Assembly: GCF_000143415.4 (NCBI RefSeq) | Contig: NW_003314265.1 | Span: 1,756,446 to 1,820,445, forward strand | Source: Selaginella moellendorffii | Taxonomy: Eukaryota; Streptophyta; Lycopodiopsida; Selaginellales; Selaginellaceae | DNA length: 64,000 bases | Reading direction: 5' to 3' | In this document: positions 61,680 to 64,000 of the stretch, one piece after another | How positions within the stretch are numbered: the stretch's first letter is position 1 | How the letters are laid out: each line of letters starts with the position of its first letter | The notes under the pieces: generated by a model | Told to the model about the DNA's origin: nothing | Database searches by the model: none | Seen by the model: the letters and a program-made list of their open reading frames with translations, nothing else | Made by a program: the position numbers and the translations under genes

Positions 61680-63821
61680 ATGCTTTTGGCCAAGACATGC
61701 CAGAGGTGGAGGGCGATCGCCATTCCGGCAGCGGCGCCGCCATCGCCACCATCGCCACCGTCATCGCCACGCACGGTGAGTATAAACGACTACGCATCGC
61801 TGCTATGGCAATGCCGCGGCTTGGACGAGGTGAGGAAGCTCCACGCCCAAATCGCGGCCCGGAAGCTGGATCGCAACACCTTCCTGGGGAATGTCCTTGT
61901 CGATGCTTACAGCAAGCACGGCAGCCTCCATGGCGCGCAGCTCGCCTTCGGCCGCATCACCCTCCACAACGCCCACTCGTGGAACATCCTCATGGCCGCG
62001 TATGCCCAGAACGGGCATCCGCGCGGCGCCGCCACGCTCTTCCACTGGATGTGCTCGCAGGGCGTCCGGCCCAACGCAGTGACGCTCAGCACCGCGCTGC
62101 TCGCCTGCACCGCCGCCAGGAACCTCGCGCTGGGGCGGAAGCTCAACGAGCTGATCGCGAGCGAGGCGCTGGAGATCGACTCCCACGTCGAGAGCAGCCT
62201 CATCACCATGTACGGCCGGTGCCGCGAGATCGAGGAGGCCGAGCGGGCGTTTGATCGCAGCCCAGAGAAGGATGTGGTCTGCTGGACCGCGATGATCTCC
62301 GCCTATGCCCACAACTGGAGGACGTCGCGGGCGCTCGAGCTCGTCCGGAGGATGGATCTGGAAGGCATCAAGCTCGGCTTGCCGACGTACGTGAGCCTCC
62401 TGGACGCCTGTGCCAGCACCATGGATCTCCGCAACGGCGTGGCCTTCCACCAGAGAGCCGCTGCTATCGGACTGGACCGCTCGAGCACCGTCGTCGCTGG
62501 CACGCTCGTCAACCTGTATGGGAAGTGCGGCCGTGTGGACGACGCCCGGAGAGTTCTCGACGCCATGCCGGTGAGGACGAGCGTCTCCTGGACTGCCATG
62601 ATCGCCGCCTATGCCCAGAACGGGAACGCTGCCGAGGCCATCAACCTGTTCCAGTGCATGGACCTCGAGGGGGCGGAGCCGTCCGACATAACTCTCATCT
62701 CGGTTGTCGACTCGTGCGCTGTGCTCGGGACCCTGTCTCTCGGGAAGAGAATCCACGCTCGTATCCGGAGCTCACCGTCGTTCTCCCAGAGCTTGATGCT
62801 GCTCAACGCTGTCATCACCATGTATGGCAAGTGCGGCAACTTGGAGCTCGCCCGAGAGGTGTTTGAGTGTGTGCCGCTGAGGACGAGGAGCGTCGTTACC
62901 TGGACCGCAATGATAAGAGCCTACGCGCAGAATGGTGTCGGCGAGGAGGCGATAGAGCTCTTCCAGGAGATGCTCATCGACGGTGGCACCGAGCCGAATA
63001 GAGTGACTTTCCTCAGCGTTCTTTGTGCTTGCAGCCACCTCGGTCAGCTCGAGCAGGCCTGGGAGCACTTCTGTTCCATGGGACCGGACTTTGGAGTGCC
63101 ACCCGCGGGCGACCACTACTGCTGCCTGGTCGATCTTCTGGGTCGAGCTGGCCGGCTTGGCGAGGCCGAGAAGTTGCTGCTGCGGCATAAGGACTTTGAG
63201 GCGGACGTTGTCTGCTGGATTGCGTTCCTGAGTGCCTGCCAGATGAATGGAGATCTGGAGCGGAGCCAGAGGGCTGCCAAGAGAGTGTCTGAGTTGGAGC
63301 CGGAGAATGTTGCTGGCCGCGTTCTGCTGTCAAATGTGTACGCTGCCAAAGGTAGGAGAGCTGACGTTGCTCGGATCCGGAACGAGATGAAGTCCTCTGG
63401 CGTTAAGAAGTTCGCAGGCCGGAGCTGGATCGAGATCAACAATAGAGTTCACGAGTTCATGGTGAGCGACGTCAGCCACCCTCGAAAGTTGGAAATATAT
63501 AGCGAGCTTGAGAGGCTGCACCGAGAGATAAAGGAGGCCGGATACGTCCCGGACACGAAGATGGTGCTGCGGGACGTGGACGAGGAGAAGAAGGTCCAGT
63601 TACTGGGTTACCACTCGGAAAGGCTTGCAATGGCTCTTGGCATCATCAGCACCCCTCCCGGAACTACTCTCAGAGTTGTCAAGAACTTGCGCGTGTGCTC
63701 GGATTGTCATGCTGCAACCAAGTTCATTTCCCAAATTGTAGGAAGACAGATTATTGTGAGGGATACCAGCCGGTTTCACCACTTCAAGGACGGCGTGTGT
63801 TCGTGTGGAGATTATTGGTAG
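61680..63821 (+). CDS. DYW-type PPR RNA-editing factor (713 aa)
   Basis: A single exon with start ATG 61680. Residues 1-35 are Pro/Ala/Ser-rich and basic, fitting an organellar transit peptide. Then come many PLS-type PPR motifs (for example NVLVDAYSKHGSLHGAQLAF, WNILMAAYAQNGHPRGAATLF, WTAMIAAYAQNGNAAEAINLF), the E region (HYCCLVDLLGRAGRLGEAEKLL), E+ (WIEINNRVHEFMVSD) and a complete DYW domain with the deaminase-like zinc signature HSERLA..., CSDCHAATKFIS and the terminal GDYW. DYW proteins bind a specific organellar transcript and convert C to U. The length and all catalytic residues visible here look intact. The target is unknown. Confidence 0.94.
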   Translation: MLLAKTCQRWRAIAIPAAAPPSPPSPPSSPRTVSINDYASLLWQCRGLDEVRKLHAQIAARKLDRNTFLGNVLVDAYSKHGSLHGAQLAFGRITLHNAHSWNILMAAYAQNGHPRGAATLFHWMCSQGVRPNAVTLSTALLACTAARNLALGRKLNELIASEALEIDSHVESSLITMYGRCREIEEAERAFDRSPEKDVVCWTAMISAYAHNWRTSRALELVRRMDLEGIKLGLPTYVSLLDACASTMDLRNGVAFHQRAAAIGLDRSSTVVAGTLVNLYGKCGRVDDARRVLDAMPVRTSVSWTAMIAAYAQNGNAAEAINLFQCMDLEGAEPSDITLISVVDSCAVLGTLSLGKRIHARIRSSPSFSQSLMLLNAVITMYGKCGNLELAREVFECVPLRTRSVVTWTAMIRAYAQNGVGEEAIELFQEMLIDGGTEPNRVTFLSVLCACSHLGQLEQAWEHFCSMGPDFGVPPAGDHYCCLVDLLGRAGRLGEAEKLLLRHKDFEADVVCWIAFLSACQMNGDLERSQRAAKRVSELEPENVAGRVLLSNVYAAKGRRADVARIRNEMKSSGVKKFAGRSWIEINNRVHEFMVSDVSHPRKLEIYSELERLHREIKEAGYVPDTKMVLRDVDEEKKVQLLGYHSERLAMALGIISTPPGTTLRVVKNLRVCSDCHAATKFISQIVGRQIIVRDTSRFHHFKDGVCSCGDYW

Positions 63822-64000
63822 TAGCTCGTAGACACTTTCACGCGGTGGAACTCCTTGACAGCAGCCCAGGGTTCTGATTCCTTTCTGTACCAGCAACACA
63901 GAAACGAAATTGAATTCAACTAGCTATTAAATGCTCAAATCGAAGATAGTACTTACAAGTCACGAGCCAGAAAATTTAGTTGAGCGCGCTGAGAAGGTCC
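63822..64000 (+). other. 3' flank of the DYW gene
   Basis: No further gene is visible before the window ends. Confidence 0.5.

Overview
This window is nuclear DNA from a land plant, most likely the lycophyte Selaginella. That is inferred from very short spliceosomal introns (mostly 40-150 bp), single-exon PPR genes of the PLS/DYW classes, plant-type aspartic proteases and tetraspanins with the GCCK motif, and plant LTR retrotransposons. Gene models were built by eye from reading frame and splice-site continuity; no database was searched. Two runs of 100 N (22564-22663 and 58238-58337) are assembly gaps.

Positions 1-36.4 kb hold a young tandem array swollen by nested transposons. The unit is [5' part of an FTSHI5-like gene, minus strand] + [phytepsin-type aspartic protease, plus strand] + [promoter of a small conserved gene]. 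Three protease copies are present (AP1 5345-7698, AP2 27771-30152, AP3 33496-35826), and all keep an open reading frame when spliced. Two truncated FTSHI5 fragments (8293-9591, 32191-33348) end in the same intron. A complete small gene (36397-36885) closes the array on the right. A Ty3/gypsy element sits in the same place upstream of AP1 (remnant A) and AP2 (element B, 9923-27127), but not upstream of AP3. B was then hit by three more elements, two with exact target-site duplications and one with an imperfect one: D, a large non-autonomous LTR element (14287-20747, TTGGT); C2, a minus-strand chromovirus lacking RNase H (20782-25744, AGTAT); and a 945-bp TRIM (25959-26903). A was hit by a relative of C2 (C1, 1-2711). 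A hAT transposase remnant lies at about 30.69-31.37 kb.

Positions 36.4-49.9 kb are ordinary gene-dense euchromatin: a 1007-aa PPR-like organellar protein, chloroplast aspartokinase, a nucleotide-diphospho-sugar transferase with a probable GC-AG intron, tRNA-Glu(CTC), a reticulon-like protein, a QALGGH C2H2 zinc-finger repressor, and a tetraspanin.

Positions 50-64 kb carry a PLS-class PPR gene (51511-52992), decayed fragments of a SAC3B/TREX-2-like gene, about 2 kb of 0.62-0.74-kb tandem repeats, a 27-bp perfect hairpin, and a divergent pair of a second tetraspanin (minus) and a DYW PPR gene (plus) sharing a 194-bp promoter with four telo-boxes.

No clearly new biological system is evident. 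The strongest leads are the array history (it predicts an intact FTSHI5 gene just left of the window), the nested transposon stratigraphy, the tRNA-arm-like hairpins inside element D, and the repeat-derived hairpin at 51.1 kb.
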